Positions 25,488-35,339 of a DNA stretch of 64,000 nucleotides are shown in pieces. The first letter of the stretch is position 1. Each line of letters begins with the position of its first letter. A program made the position numbers and the translations under genes. The notes below the pieces were generated by a model. The model saw nothing but the letters and a program-made list of their open reading frames with translations. It made no database searches and had not been told where the DNA came from. The DNA is from Georgenia satyanarayanai (GTDB lineage: Bacteria; Actinomycetota; Actinomycetes; Actinomycetales; Actinomycetaceae), in assembly GCF_900116375.1 (NCBI RefSeq), contig NZ_UETB01000012.1, positions 48,316-112,315 of the forward strand. Direction: 5' to 3'.

Positions 25488-26519
25488 TCAGCCCTCGACC
25501 GGCACGTCGGCGACGGTGTCGGGAGTGACGACGAGCACGCCGGTGTCGACGTCGTCGATTTCCACGCCGTCCTTCAGGAAGTCCGTGAGGAGCTTGACGG
25601 CCTGGTAGCCCTGCTCCGCCGGCGCCTGGCTGATCGTGAGGTCGACGACGCCACGCTCGAGGTAACCGACCGTCTGCGGCTGGACGTCGAAGCCGATCGC
25701 GTGGATCTCACCGGCCTTGCCGGACTGCTCGATCCACTGCGCACCGGCGGTGAAGCTGCAGCAGTCGAGCGAGACGAGGGCGAGCGCGTCGCTCTGGCCG
25801 GCCATCGTGGACTCGATGGTGTTGTAGGCGGCGGTCGGCTCGTTACCGGTGTTCACCGGGCCGACGACCTCGATCCCGCTGCCCTCGATGCCCGTCTCGA
25901 AACCGGAGAAGCGGTCGTTGGACCATCCGGCGCCGGAGTCGACGGAGAAGACGACGACCTTGCCGGTCTCGCCGTCGAGCACGGTGAGCAGCTCCTCCGC
26001 GAGCGCCTCACCGGAGGCGACGAGGTCCTGTCCGACGAAACCCATCTGCTGGGAGTCGGGGTTGTTGGTGTTGAAGGAGATGATCGGGATACCGGCGTCG
26101 TAGGCCTGCTGGATGACCGGCTTGAGCGCGTCGTTGCTCGCGGAGGACACGGCCAGGCCGTGGATCGCCTGCTGGTTGATGAGGGTCTGCAGCTCAGACA
26201 CCTGGTCGGCGGCGTCACCGCCGGAGGGGCCGATCATCTCGCCGTTGACGCCGAGTTCGTCGGCGGCGCGCTGCATGCCCTCGCGGATCGGGACGGCGAA
26301 GGCGAGCGACGGGTCGTGGTAGCTGAGGCGGATCTCGAGCGTCTCGCCGGCGTCGACGGCCTCCTGGATGTAGGGGGCGAGCGCGAAGCCGCCGTCGGCG
26401 CCATCCTCGGCGGAGGCGGAGCCGTTGCCGGAGGTGACGGCGCCGCAGGCAGCGGTGAGAAGGAGGGCGCCCGCACCGAGCAGGGCGGCGGCGGAACGAC
26501 GAAGGGTGGAACGGGACAT
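25488..26519 (-). CDS. rbsB: Sugar-binding lipoprotein of the ABC importer
   Basis: 343 residues, periplasmic-binding type I (Peripla_BP_4). The signal peptide ends TAAC, giving a lipobox. Landmarks: AVDAGETLEIRLSYHDPSLA, the sugar-binding FNTNNPDSQQMGFVGQD and GFDVQPQTVGYLERGVVDLT. It is probably for a pentose; the partner enzymes (ribokinase, RbsD, DeoC-like) suggest ribose or deoxyribose. Spacing to the permease is about 30 bp. Confidence 0.88.
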   Translation of the reverse strand: MSRSTLRRSAAALLGAGALLLTAACGAVTSGNGSASAEDGADGGFALAPYIQEAVDAGETLEIRLSYHDPSLAFAVPIREGMQRAADELGVNGEMIGPSGGDAADQVSELQTLINQQAIHGLAVSSASNDALKPVIQQAYDAGIPIISFNTNNPDSQQMGFVGQDLVASGEALAEELLTVLDGETGKVVVFSVDSGAGWSNDRFSGFETGIEGSGIEVVGPVNTGNEPTAAYNTIESTMAGQSDALALVSLDCCSFTAGAQWIEQSGKAGEIHAIGFDVQPQTVGYLERGVVDLTISQAPAEQGYQAVKLLTDFLKDGVEIDDVDTGVLVVTPDTVADVPVEG

Positions 26520-26551
26520 GATGACTTCCTTGTCTGAAGAGGCGGGTGGGT

Positions 26552-27574
26552 CTACTTCTTGGAGCCGGACCTGCGCCCGAGCCAGGCGTCGGCGGAGACG
26601 GCGATGATGATGACGGCGCCGGTCGCGACGGTCTGCCAGAAGGACGAGATGCCGCGGAGATTGAGGACGTTCTGCAGGACACCGATGAACAGGACACCGA
26701 TCGTGGTGCCGAGCATCGTGCCGGAGCCGCCGGCGAGAGCGGCGCCACCGATGATGACGGCGGAGATGACCGTGAGCTCCATCCCGGTGCCGGTGACGCC
26801 CTGCACGTAGGAGAGGAACGACAGGCCGAGCACGCCGGCCAGACCGGCGACCGTGCCGGAGATCGTGAAGGCGACGACCTTGACGCGGTTGGCGTTGATG
26901 CCGGAGAGCCGCGCGGCCTCGGCACTGCCGCCGACGGCGTAACTGCTGAACCCGTACCGGGACCGGGCGAGCACGATGTAACCGACGAAGGCGACGACGA
27001 CGAAGAAGATGAGCTGCATCGGGACGATCCCGAACAAGCGCCCCTGACCGAGGAGGTTGAACTCGGCCACCCCGGGGTCGCCGGAGGACAGGGAGATGGG
27101 CGAGCCGCCGCTGATGAGCAGCGCGAGACCGCGGTACACGCTCAGGGTGCCGAGCGTGACGATGAAGGACGGGATGCCGAAGCCGACGGTCATGATGCCG
27201 TTAAGGAACCCGGCGAGGGCTCCGGCGAGGACACCGAGCAGCGACGCGACGGGCCAGGCCATCCCGTCGGCCATGAACAGGCCGGTGGTGATGGCTCCGA
27301 GCCCGTAGATCGAGCCGACCGAGAGGTCGATCTCGCCGTTGATGAGCACGAAGGTCATGCCCACGGCCATGATGCCGAGCTGGGCCACCTGCTGGCCGAC
27401 GGTGAGCAGGTTGCTGCTGCCCGTGAAGCCGGGGGCCACGAGCGCGCCGACGACCAGCAGGAGGCCGAGGGCGATGAGAGTGCTGGCCTCGCGGGCGTGG
27501 AGGAAGCGCTTGAGCGGTGAGGGCCGGGCGGTGGAGACGGTACGGGGTGCCGGCGGTGCTGCGGTGGTGGTCAT
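26552..27574 (-). CDS. rbsC: Sugar ABC transporter permease
   Basis: 340-residue permease with about ten helices. The hydrophobic pattern and INGEIDLSVGSIYGLGAITT (the 'NGGIDLSVG' motif of RbsC/XylH-type permeases) are clear. It starts four bases inside the ribokinase gene end (ATG at 27574, overlapping 27571), so it is translationally coupled to it. Confidence 0.92.
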   Translation of the reverse strand: MTTTAAPPAPRTVSTARPSPLKRFLHAREASTLIALGLLLVVGALVAPGFTGSSNLLTVGQQVAQLGIMAVGMTFVLINGEIDLSVGSIYGLGAITTGLFMADGMAWPVASLLGVLAGALAGFLNGIMTVGFGIPSFIVTLGTLSVYRGLALLISGGSPISLSSGDPGVAEFNLLGQGRLFGIVPMQLIFFVVVAFVGYIVLARSRYGFSSYAVGGSAEAARLSGINANRVKVVAFTISGTVAGLAGVLGLSFLSYVQGVTGTGMELTVISAVIIGGAALAGGSGTMLGTTIGVLFIGVLQNVLNLRGISSFWQTVATGAVIIIAVSADAWLGRRSGSKK

Positions 27575-28500
27575 CGCGCACCTGCCTGGACGGAGGCGTT
27601 CATGAAGGCGTCGAGCTCCTCGGTGTGAGGGATGGAGGGGATGACCTCGGCGGTGCCGACGGCGTAGGCGCCGGCAGCGGCAGCGAGGCGAACGGCAGCG
27701 GGCAGGTCCGTGCCCTGGTCCAGGGCGTGGGCGAGCGCGCCCGTGAACGTGTCACCGGCCCCCGTGGTGTCGACCACGGCGCGGGGCGGGACGGGGTCGA
27801 CGCGGTAGCGCCGCTCCCCGTCGTCGACGAGGGCACCGGCGCTACCAAGCGTCATGACGATGACGCCCTCGCAGACATCCCGGAGGCGGTCGACGAGCTC
27901 GTGGTCCGCTGCCAGCGCGTCAGGAGCGAGGCCCAGCATGGTGCGCGCCTCGCTGGCGTTGGGGGTAAGGACGTCGATCCACGGCCACACCTCCGCGGGG
28001 ATGCGCCGGGCGGGCGCTGGGTTGAGCAGGGTCCGCACCCCGTGGCGGTGGGCGGTCTCGAGCGCGGCGGCCGCGACCTCGAGGGGGATCTCGAGGGAGA
28101 CGACGAGGAGGTCGGAGGCGGCGATCGCCGGCTCGAAGCTCGCGACGTGGGCGGGGGTGAGGTCGTCGAGTGCGCCAGGAGCGATGACGATGCGGTTCTC
28201 ACCGTCGCCGTCGACGAGGATGACCCCCACCATCGTCGGGGAGCCGGTGCGCACCACCGCGTCGACGTCGATGCCCTCCGCCCGCCAGAGCTCGAGGGCC
28301 GAGTCGCCGAACTCGTCACGACCGACGGCGGTGAGGATGGCGACCGAGGAACCGAGGCGAGCGGCGGCGACAGCCTGGTTGGACCCCTTGCCGCCGTGGC
28401 TGGAGGAGAAGGAGCCGTCGGAGATCGTCTCACCTGCCACCGGTATGCGCGCCGATCGCATGGTGAGGCCGACCCCGTAACTACCGACAAGCGTAATCAT
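27571..28500 (-). CDS. rbsK: Ribokinase-like sugar kinase (PfkB family)
   Basis: 309 residues. The start is ATG 28500 (AGAGG before it); 24 bases of coding are possible upstream but lack a ribosome site. PfkB motifs: GGKGSNQAVAAARLG (signature 1) and DTTGAGDTFTGALAHALDQG (signature 2 with the catalytic Asp). It would phosphorylate ribose or deoxyribose. First gene of the operon and directly downstream of the GntR-type operator at 28511-28534. Confidence 0.92.
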   Translation of the reverse strand: MITLVGSYGVGLTMRSARIPVAGETISDGSFSSSHGGKGSNQAVAAARLGSSVAILTAVGRDEFGDSALELWRAEGIDVDAVVRTGSPTMVGVILVDGDGENRIVIAPGALDDLTPAHVASFEPAIAASDLLVVSLEIPLEVAAAALETAHRHGVRTLLNPAPARRIPAEVWPWIDVLTPNASEARTMLGLAPDALAADHELVDRLRDVCEGVIVMTLGSAGALVDDGERRYRVDPVPPRAVVDTTGAGDTFTGALAHALDQGTDLPAAVRLAAAAGAYAVGTAEVIPSIPHTEELDAFMNASVQAGAR

Positions 28501-28510
28501 GTGGACCTCT

Positions 28511-28534
28511 TTGTCTGGGGACAACCCTGTACAA
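28511..28534 (-). promoter_or_regulatory. Operator of the sugar operon, GntR-type
   Basis: Minus strand TTGTACA-N2-GTTGTCC-N2-AGACAA, the same composite as the operator before the aldolase at 22563-22586. It ends 10 bases before the kinase ATG and overlaps the expected promoter/5' leader, so binding should repress the operon. Confidence 0.65.
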
Positions 28535-28606
28535 GGCGAGACTGTAGAAGGTGCCCTTGGTCACTGTCAAAGTGCGCGTGGGCGTGCCCGCTGAGACGCT
28601 CACTCC

Positions 28607-29191
28607 ATGACTGTGCAGGTCATCCCGATGCTCCCGTGCGGTGACATCGACGAGATCGCCGACTTCTTCACCGCCCTGGGCTTCCGCGTCACCTACCGGC
28701 AGGTGCGGCCCAACCCGTACGTCGCCGTCGAGGGCCACGGATTCCCACTGCACTACTACGGGATGGACGGCCACCGTCCTGAGGCGTCGCACAGCACCTG
28801 CGGGGTGGTCGTGGACGACACGGCTCCACTGTTCGACGCCCTCGCCGCCGGCCTGCGGGCCAGGTACGGCAGGCTGCCCGTCGCGGGCTTCCCGCGAATC
28901 ACGCGGCCCCGGCCCCGAAAGAACGCCGGCGGCCTGACCGGGTTCAGCCTCGTCGACCCGGCCGGCAACTGGATCCGGGTCATGAGCCGCTCAGGCCCTG
29001 CCGAGCCGCCGGGTGAGTCCTCACCCCTGCGGGAGAGTCTCCTCAACGCGATCGTGATCGCCGACAGCAAGGGCGACCCGGCGCAGGCCGAGAAGATCCT
29101 CACCGGGGCGGTTCGCCGTGCGGACGCCGCTGACCCCGCGCTCGAGGACGCCCGGGAGTTCCTCGCCGAGCTCGCGGAGCGTCTCGCGTAG
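28607..29191 (+). CDS. VOC family protein (bleomycin-resistance-like)
   Basis: 194 residues from ATG 28607. A VOC fold in the first ~125 residues: IPMLPCGDIDEIADFFTALG, RPNPYVAVEGHGFPLHYYG and the closing SLVDPAGNWIRVM, typical of bleomycin-binding relatives. The extra C-terminal ~70 residues are helical with ADPALEDAREFLAELAERLA. The function is unknown; resistance by ligand sequestration is a guess from the family. Confidence 0.75.
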   Translation: MTVQVIPMLPCGDIDEIADFFTALGFRVTYRQVRPNPYVAVEGHGFPLHYYGMDGHRPEASHSTCGVVVDDTAPLFDALAAGLRARYGRLPVAGFPRITRPRPRKNAGGLTGFSLVDPAGNWIRVMSRSGPAEPPGESSPLRESLLNAIVIADSKGDPAQAEKILTGAVRRADAADPALEDAREFLAELAERLA

Positions 29192-29327
29192 GCGGCGGTG
29201 GTTGCCCGATCGGGCGCGCGGACGGACGCCCTCGGAGACATCGACCGCCAGACGGCCCCGGACCTACGCTCGATCCAGGGCAACCGGCCGCCCACGGGGC
29301 GGTTCCACCGACCTCAGGGGCATCACC

Positions 29328-31928
29328 ATGGCCGTTCTCATGTCGTTGGCCGGCAACACCGCGGGCGACGGCTTCCTCATCGCCCCGCTGGGCTCGACGT
29401 ACCCGGCGGAGCTGCTGCTCTGGACGGACGCCGGCAGCCTCGCGGTGACCGTGCAGGCCTCGCCGAACGCCGCCGGCCTGGTCTTCTCACAGACCTCCCT
29501 CACCCTCACCACCACGCCGTCGAGCGTCATGGTGCACTCGACCCTGCAGAGCGGGGCGCGGGGCGACACCACGATCCAGGTGCTCGACGGCGCCGCCGTG
29601 GTCGCGAGCTTCGCGGTGACCTCCCTCAACAGCCCGGTGGTCCACTTCCGGGGTCGGTTCGAGGCGCGGTTCGCCACGGACAACGCCGCCTACAACCGCA
29701 ACCCGATGTACACGGCCACCAACGACGCCGCGGTCCCGCCCGGCTGGACGTGGGCGCTGGAGGGCGAGCCGGGCTTCGTGCCGCCGGTCGGCAACGTGCC
29801 GGAGAACCTCGAGACGCCGGTGGGCCGCGTGGTCCGTCTCAACAACCCGGAGGTGCTGCGCAGCCACGCGCAGCCGGTCACCACGGCGGTCGACGCCGTC
29901 GTCGGCACCACGACCGCGGGCCCCGAGCGGTTCACCCGCGGCGACCCGCTCATCGGGGACCCGGTCGACCTCGGTCCCGACACCTACCTCGCGGGCAACA
30001 ACCCGCAGCACCCCGCCGACCCGCAGCCGGAGGAGATCTGGGCCGCGACGATCGAGCCGATGGCGCTGTTCGAGCTCCACCTCGGCAGCCGGCTCAGCGG
30101 CCGCTCGAGCCTGGGTCCGTTCACCGCCAAGGCGACGACGATCAACCAGCACACCCGCACCCCGGACGACCGGCCGATCGCCAACGGCCTCGTCGGAGCG
30201 TCGCTCGACCTCGCCGCCATCGGGCTGCCGGACCTGCCCACGTGGAGCGCCACCCGCATCGACCAGCTGCTCGCCGACTACACCGCGCTCCCGGCCGGGG
30301 ACTCCGTCGACCGTCGCAACCTCAAGCGACGGATCGGGCACCTGCTCGCCGCCGTCACCCCCGCCAAGCGGACCGCGGTCCAGGCCGCCCACCCCGGGGA
30401 GTTCAGCGTCCGCGCCGTCACGTTGCCCGGGGGCTGGTCGGGCAAGGAGGTCTACGACGGCAAGGTCAACGCCGACCTCACCTTCACGCCGGACGGCTCC
30501 GCCGTGGTCGAGTACCTCTCCGGCCACACCTCGCTGAACTTCCAGTGGACCCCGTTCGCGTTCCACTCCGACGAGCTCCTCGGTCACCACTGGGGCCTGC
30601 TCGGCGCCGGCTCCCTCCTCCACGGCGCGTACACCGGCGACCCGCACACGACCACCGTCGACGGCACCCGGTACGACTTCCAGAGCGTCGGGGAGTTCAC
30701 CCTGCTGCGCGGTGACGGGCTCGAGGTGCAGGTCCGGCAGACGCCGGTGAACGCGGCGAACCCCGTCACCGACGGTCACAGCGGCCTCACCGTGTGCGTC
30801 AGCATCATCACCGCCGTCGCCCTCCGGGTGGGCCGCCACACCGTCTCCTACCAGCCCACCCGCGAGGGCAAGCGGCTCCAGCTGTTCGTCGACGGCAAGC
30901 CCCGCGACCTTCCGCCGCACGGTCTGGACCTCGAGCGCCACCGCCTCTCGGTCTTCGACGCCGCCGGCGAGGAGGGGCTGCGCGTCGACTACGCCACCGG
31001 AGCGGTCGTCACCGTCACCCCCGCGTTCTGGGGCAGCTACAGCGTCTGGTACCTCAACGTCGCCGTCTCCGGCACCGCGGCGCACGAGGGCGTCATGGGG
31101 TACATCCCCGACAAGAGCTGGCTGCCGCGGCTGCGCGACGGCACCGACCTCGGCCCGCTGCCGTCCGACCTGCACGGCAGGTACAAGATCCTGTACCGGA
31201 TCTTCGCCGACTCGTGGCGGGTGGAGGACCACTCGAGCATGTTCGTCTACGAGCAGGACACGTCCACCGACACCTTCACCGACCGCGACTGGCCCGGCGA
31301 GCGCCCGCCCTGCGACGCCATCAAGCCGGAGCTGGCCCCGCCCGGGCTGCACCTCCTCGAGGGCATGGACCTCGAGAAGGCCGAGATGGTCTGCCGGGTG
31401 GTCACCGAGCCGGACCTCCACGCGAACTGCGTCTTCGACGTCGCCACCACCGGCGACGAGGAGTTCGCCCGCGGCTACGTGGCCGCGCAGGAGCTGCGGC
31501 TCTACGGCACCAAGGTCGACATCGCCGGCTTCGAGGCGCCGGTGTTCGGGGACCGCATGCCCCCGGACGGGCCGCCGGAGAAGGTGCGGCCACCGGCCGG
31601 TGCGCTCGCCGTCACGGCCCGGGTGTCCGCGCTGGTCCCCGGCAGGCCGGTGCCCACCGGCTCGGTGACCTTCGTCGTCGACGACGTCCCGCTCCGACGC
31701 CCGCTCGAGCTCGACGGCGGCGGCCGGGTGCGCACCACGCTGCGGCTCAAGCCGGGCCGGCACGTCATCAGGGCGTTCTACTCCGGCGGCGGGAAGTACG
31801 AGTACCACTCGAGCACCAGCCCGAACCTGCGGCACAGCGTCAAGGAGCGGACGGACGAGCGCCCCCCGGAGAAGGAGGAGCGCCCCGGGAAGGAGCGCCC
31901 GGCGGCAGCACCGACGGACGAGCGATGA
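29328..31928 (+). CDS. Large VWD/Ig-like protein with novel N-terminal region
   Basis: 866 residues; ATG 29328 with AGGGG before it. There is no clear signal peptide (MAVLMSLAGNTAGDG). Residues ~1-430 are unknown, with a beta-rich first 110 and Pro-rich segments. A von Willebrand type D domain starts near 437 (GDPHTTTVDGTRYDFQSVGE and later cysteines such as LTVCVS). A shared region follows (SWLPRLRDGTDLGPLPSDLH, YRIFADSWRVEDHSSMFVYE), then an Ig-like domain with PTGSVTFVVDD near 777 and a very charged tail. The same C-terminal module occurs in the coupled next gene. A surface adhesion or matrix role is inferred. Confidence 0.65.
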   Translation: MAVLMSLAGNTAGDGFLIAPLGSTYPAELLLWTDAGSLAVTVQASPNAAGLVFSQTSLTLTTTPSSVMVHSTLQSGARGDTTIQVLDGAAVVASFAVTSLNSPVVHFRGRFEARFATDNAAYNRNPMYTATNDAAVPPGWTWALEGEPGFVPPVGNVPENLETPVGRVVRLNNPEVLRSHAQPVTTAVDAVVGTTTAGPERFTRGDPLIGDPVDLGPDTYLAGNNPQHPADPQPEEIWAATIEPMALFELHLGSRLSGRSSLGPFTAKATTINQHTRTPDDRPIANGLVGASLDLAAIGLPDLPTWSATRIDQLLADYTALPAGDSVDRRNLKRRIGHLLAAVTPAKRTAVQAAHPGEFSVRAVTLPGGWSGKEVYDGKVNADLTFTPDGSAVVEYLSGHTSLNFQWTPFAFHSDELLGHHWGLLGAGSLLHGAYTGDPHTTTVDGTRYDFQSVGEFTLLRGDGLEVQVRQTPVNAANPVTDGHSGLTVCVSIITAVALRVGRHTVSYQPTREGKRLQLFVDGKPRDLPPHGLDLERHRLSVFDAAGEEGLRVDYATGAVVTVTPAFWGSYSVWYLNVAVSGTAAHEGVMGYIPDKSWLPRLRDGTDLGPLPSDLHGRYKILYRIFADSWRVEDHSSMFVYEQDTSTDTFTDRDWPGERPPCDAIKPELAPPGLHLLEGMDLEKAEMVCRVVTEPDLHANCVFDVATTGDEEFARGYVAAQELRLYGTKVDIAGFEAPVFGDRMPPDGPPEKVRPPAGALAVTARVSALVPGRPVPTGSVTFVVDDVPLRRPLELDGGGRVRTTLRLKPGRHVIRAFYSGGGKYEYHSSTSPNLRHSVKERTDERPPEKEERPGKERPAAAPTDER

Positions 31929-34900
31929 CGAGCGGCGGCAGCCCGTACGAGGTGCCCGTCGCCGTCGACGCTGACCCCTCGACGCCCACGTGGCTGGAGA
32001 CGACGATCGCCACCCGCCACGCCATGGTGGACATCGGCGGGGTCATGGCCCACGCCGAGACCTTCAACGGGGCCATCCCGGGACCGACGCTGCGGATGGA
32101 CGTGGGAGACCGGGCCTTCGTCCGGCTCGTCAACGAGATGCACCACCTGGGCGTCCACCTCCACGGCATCGAGCTCGCCAACTCCGCCGACGGCACCGAG
32201 GTCACCCAGGACGGCGTCCAGCCCGCCTCCCACCACCCGCCCCCGGCGCCCGCGCCGGCGGGTGGCACCTACCTCTACGCGTTCCGCGCGACCCGGCCGG
32301 GCCTGTACTGGTACCACCCGCACCACCACCACGCGACGAGCCACGTCTTCCGCGGCATGTACGGAATGATCGTCATCAACGACCCGCACGAGGCGGCCCT
32401 CGTCGCCGCCGGCGTGCTGCCCGGCCCTGCCGACACCCGCCAGGTGGTCCTCAGCGACATCACCGTGTGCAAGGCTCCCGGGTCGAACGACGCCGCCACC
32501 TACCCCGACCCGACCGCCCTGCCGCTCGCCGACCGGCCCGAGTGGCTCAGCGGCGCCACCTCCCAGCCGCCCCCGACACCGGTGACGCTGTGCGAGCTCC
32601 CCACCGCCGTCGACGACGCCGGGGACCCGGCCGTCGCCCCGTACGCCGCGGGCGACGTCCCGAGCGTGTTCCGCCCGGGCCAGCACAACGAGGGCCAGAC
32701 CGTGCTCACCAACGGGGTGTCCGTCGGTGGGCGGCTCGGACAGCCCACGGCCCCGGGGGCCCTGCTGCCCGGCGCCCAGACGATGGACGTCCTCGCCGGC
32801 CAGGGCCTGCGCCTGCAGATCGCCAACTGCGCGATCAGCCGCTACTTCCGACTCGTCCTCACGACGAGCACCGGGGCGCTCGTCCCGCTCCTGCGGGTCG
32901 GCGGGGAGGGCGGCCTGCTCGACGCCGCGATCGCCGAGGGCGGGGTCGTCGACGGCCACGACTCCAAGTACGACGTCGGGGAGATCCTCCTGCCGCCCGG
33001 CAGCCGCGCCGACGTCGTCGCCGCCATCCCGCCGACGGCGAGCGGCGTGCTCACCCTGTGGACCCGTGACTTCCGCCGCAACGGGGGCCTGTGGGCGGGG
33101 CTGCCCACCGTGCCGGTCATGCACCTCCAGGTCACCGGCCCCGCCCCGAGCACCTACACGATCGCGGCCGGCACCGCGTTACGGGCGGCCGTCCCGGCAC
33201 CCGTCGAGACGCTCGGGCCGCCGACGGACACCCTGCTCGACCCCGCCGCCTTCACGCCCGCCAAGCCGGGGTCCGCCCTCCAGGACATCCTGGTGACCGG
33301 GACGACGGGCATCGACGGCGTCAGCGGCTCGTTCATGGGCTTCGCCTCCTACACCGACGCACCGCACATCGTGACTTCCCGGTGGGCCGAGAAGGACAAG
33401 GTCCTCGAGCTCACCGTGACGAACTTCAGCGGCAGCCACCACCCGTTCCACCTCCACGGGTTCTCGGTCCAGCCGGTCGCGCTCGAGCAGCCCGGCTTCC
33501 CCACCTACACCTGGCCCTACCGCGAGTTCCGCGACAACGTCGACATCCCGGCCGCGTACACGCTGCGGTTCAGGGTCCGGCTCGACGAGCGCACCCTCAA
33601 GGACGGCGTGACGATGGGCGGCGCGCTCGGCCGGTGGCTGTTCCACTGCCACATCCTCATCCACCACCACCAGGGGATGATCAGCGAGCTCGTCGTCTCC
33701 GACGGCGACGGCACCGAGCGCCCGCACGTCGACGTCGGCGGGTCCTGGGCGTACACGCCCGTGGGCGGGATCGCCCAGCGGCACGGCACCTACCACCATC
33801 CCGACGGCGCCCCGGTCACCCTCACCGCCACCGCCGGGACGGTGGTGGACACCGGCAGCGGGACGTGGTCGTGGAGCTATGACGCCACCGGGGCGACGCC
33901 CCACGTCGAGTACGTCTACGTCACGGGCACCGACCCCGCCGGCCGGGTGGACCAGGCGGTCTTCCGGCTCAAGGTGGGCGCACCGGACGACGGCGCGGAC
34001 AACGGCGACCCGCACGTCCACACCGTCGACGGGAACCGCTACGACTTCCAGGGCGCCGGGGAGTTCGTCCTCCTGCGCGACCACGAGGGCATGGAGGTGC
34101 AGGCGCGCCACTGGCCGGTCCGCGCCGCCAGCCCGGTGACCGACCCGGCCACCGGCCTCACCTCGTGCGTGAGCCTCAACACCGCGGTGGCGGCGCGCGT
34201 GGGCGAGCACCGGATCGCCTACCAGCAGAGCCGCCCGGGTGAGAAGGGCGAGCCGGAGCTCTTCGTGGACGGCGAGCGGGTCCGCGCGCCCCGCGGTGGG
34301 CTCGACCTCGGGGAGCACCGCCTCACCACCGTGAGGCTGGACACCGGGGCCACGGGCCTGCGCGTGGACTACGCCAACCAGGCGGTGCTCACGGTGACGC
34401 CTCATCTCTGGTCCGCCTACGGCCTGTGGTACCTCAACGTCCACGTCTCCCGCACGCAGGCCGAGGAGGGGATCATGGGGCCGATCGCCGCCGGCAGCTG
34501 GCTGCCGATGCTGCCGACGCGCACGTCGGTCGGCCCGATGCCCGGGAGCCTGCGGGCACGCCACGAGGTGCTGTACCGCACCTTCGCCGACGCGTGGCGG
34601 GTGACCGACGGGACGAGCCTGTTCGTCTACGGGTCGGGAGAGTCGACGGCGTCGTTCACCGACCGGCGCTGGCCCGCGGTGAAGCCGCCGTGCCGGGTGC
34701 AGCCCTGGTTCGAGGTCCCTGGGGCGCAGCCGCCGGTGGCCGGGCTGACGCAGGAGGCGGCCGAGCGCGCGTGCCGGCTCGTCACCGACGGCGCGCTGCA
34801 CCACGACTGCGTGCTCGACGTCGCGGCTACCGGCGACGAGGCCTTCGCCCGGGACTACCTGCGCGAGCAGGACCTCGCCCGCCGCACCGCCGCGGTCCAG

Positions 34901-35236
34901 CTGGTGGTCGACCGGCCCGACGCGAAGGCGGGGACGATCCTCGTGGCGACGGTCCTGCCGCTCTCGGGCCGCAGCAAGGAGTGCGCGGTGCCGACCGGCT
35001 CGGTGACCTTCGTCGTCGACGACTCACCGGTCGGCGAGCCGGTCCGGCTCGACCGGCGTGGCCGAGCCGTGCAGGTGCTCCACCACCTCAAGGAGGGGCA
35101 CCACCGGGTGCGGGCCGAGTACGGCGGCGGCGGCCGAGGGACGTACGGCCCGTGCTCCAGCGCCACGGTGGTCGTGTCCGCCGGACACGACCCGCACGAG
35201 CACGGTCACGGGAGCGGCCCTCACGCGTCGGCGTGA
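31925..35236 (+). CDS. Multicopper oxidase fused to VWD and Ig-like domains
   Basis: 1103 residues; ATG 31925 overlaps the upstream stop by four bases. Residues ~1-610 form a multicopper oxidase: HLGVHLHGIE near 77, WYHPHHHH near 130, HHPFHLHGFS near 505 and HCHILIHHHQGM near 574, all copper ligands present. A VWD domain starts near 695 (GDPHVHTVDGNRYDFQGAGE), followed by SWLPMLPTRTSVGPMPGSLR and an Ig-like PTGSVTFVVDD near 1023. The last ~400 residues match those of the previous gene. No signal peptide is visible, although cysteines and VWD suggest export. A surface oxidase crosslinking a matrix is a possible role. Confidence 0.8.
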   Translation: MTSGGSPYEVPVAVDADPSTPTWLETTIATRHAMVDIGGVMAHAETFNGAIPGPTLRMDVGDRAFVRLVNEMHHLGVHLHGIELANSADGTEVTQDGVQPASHHPPPAPAPAGGTYLYAFRATRPGLYWYHPHHHHATSHVFRGMYGMIVINDPHEAALVAAGVLPGPADTRQVVLSDITVCKAPGSNDAATYPDPTALPLADRPEWLSGATSQPPPTPVTLCELPTAVDDAGDPAVAPYAAGDVPSVFRPGQHNEGQTVLTNGVSVGGRLGQPTAPGALLPGAQTMDVLAGQGLRLQIANCAISRYFRLVLTTSTGALVPLLRVGGEGGLLDAAIAEGGVVDGHDSKYDVGEILLPPGSRADVVAAIPPTASGVLTLWTRDFRRNGGLWAGLPTVPVMHLQVTGPAPSTYTIAAGTALRAAVPAPVETLGPPTDTLLDPAAFTPAKPGSALQDILVTGTTGIDGVSGSFMGFASYTDAPHIVTSRWAEKDKVLELTVTNFSGSHHPFHLHGFSVQPVALEQPGFPTYTWPYREFRDNVDIPAAYTLRFRVRLDERTLKDGVTMGGALGRWLFHCHILIHHHQGMISELVVSDGDGTERPHVDVGGSWAYTPVGGIAQRHGTYHHPDGAPVTLTATAGTVVDTGSGTWSWSYDATGATPHVEYVYVTGTDPAGRVDQAVFRLKVGAPDDGADNGDPHVHTVDGNRYDFQGAGEFVLLRDHEGMEVQARHWPVRAASPVTDPATGLTSCVSLNTAVAARVGEHRIAYQQSRPGEKGEPELFVDGERVRAPRGGLDLGEHRLTTVRLDTGATGLRVDYANQAVLTVTPHLWSAYGLWYLNVHVSRTQAEEGIMGPIAAGSWLPMLPTRTSVGPMPGSLRARHEVLYRTFADAWRVTDGTSLFVYGSGESTASFTDRRWPAVKPPCRVQPWFEVPGAQPPVAGLTQEAAERACRLVTDGALHHDCVLDVAATGDEAFARDYLREQDLARRTAAVQLVVDRPDAKAGTILVATVLPLSGRSKECAVPTGSVTFVVDDSPVGEPVRLDRRGRAVQVLHHLKEGHHRVRAEYGGGGRGTYGPCSSATVVVSAGHDPHEHGHGSGPHASA

Positions 35237-35339
35237 GGTGGGCTGCCACCGCGCCACGCGCCTCGGGAGGCGGACGGCGCAAGCGCCGGGCAGAGGTCAC
35301 GTGCGGGGCGGCACCACGTCGACCACGGTGCCGTCCTCG

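Noticed and set aside
29487..31835. 782-codon minus-strand frame opposite the VWD protein
   Set aside because: Shadow; the plus strand has a VWD domain and a coupled downstream gene.
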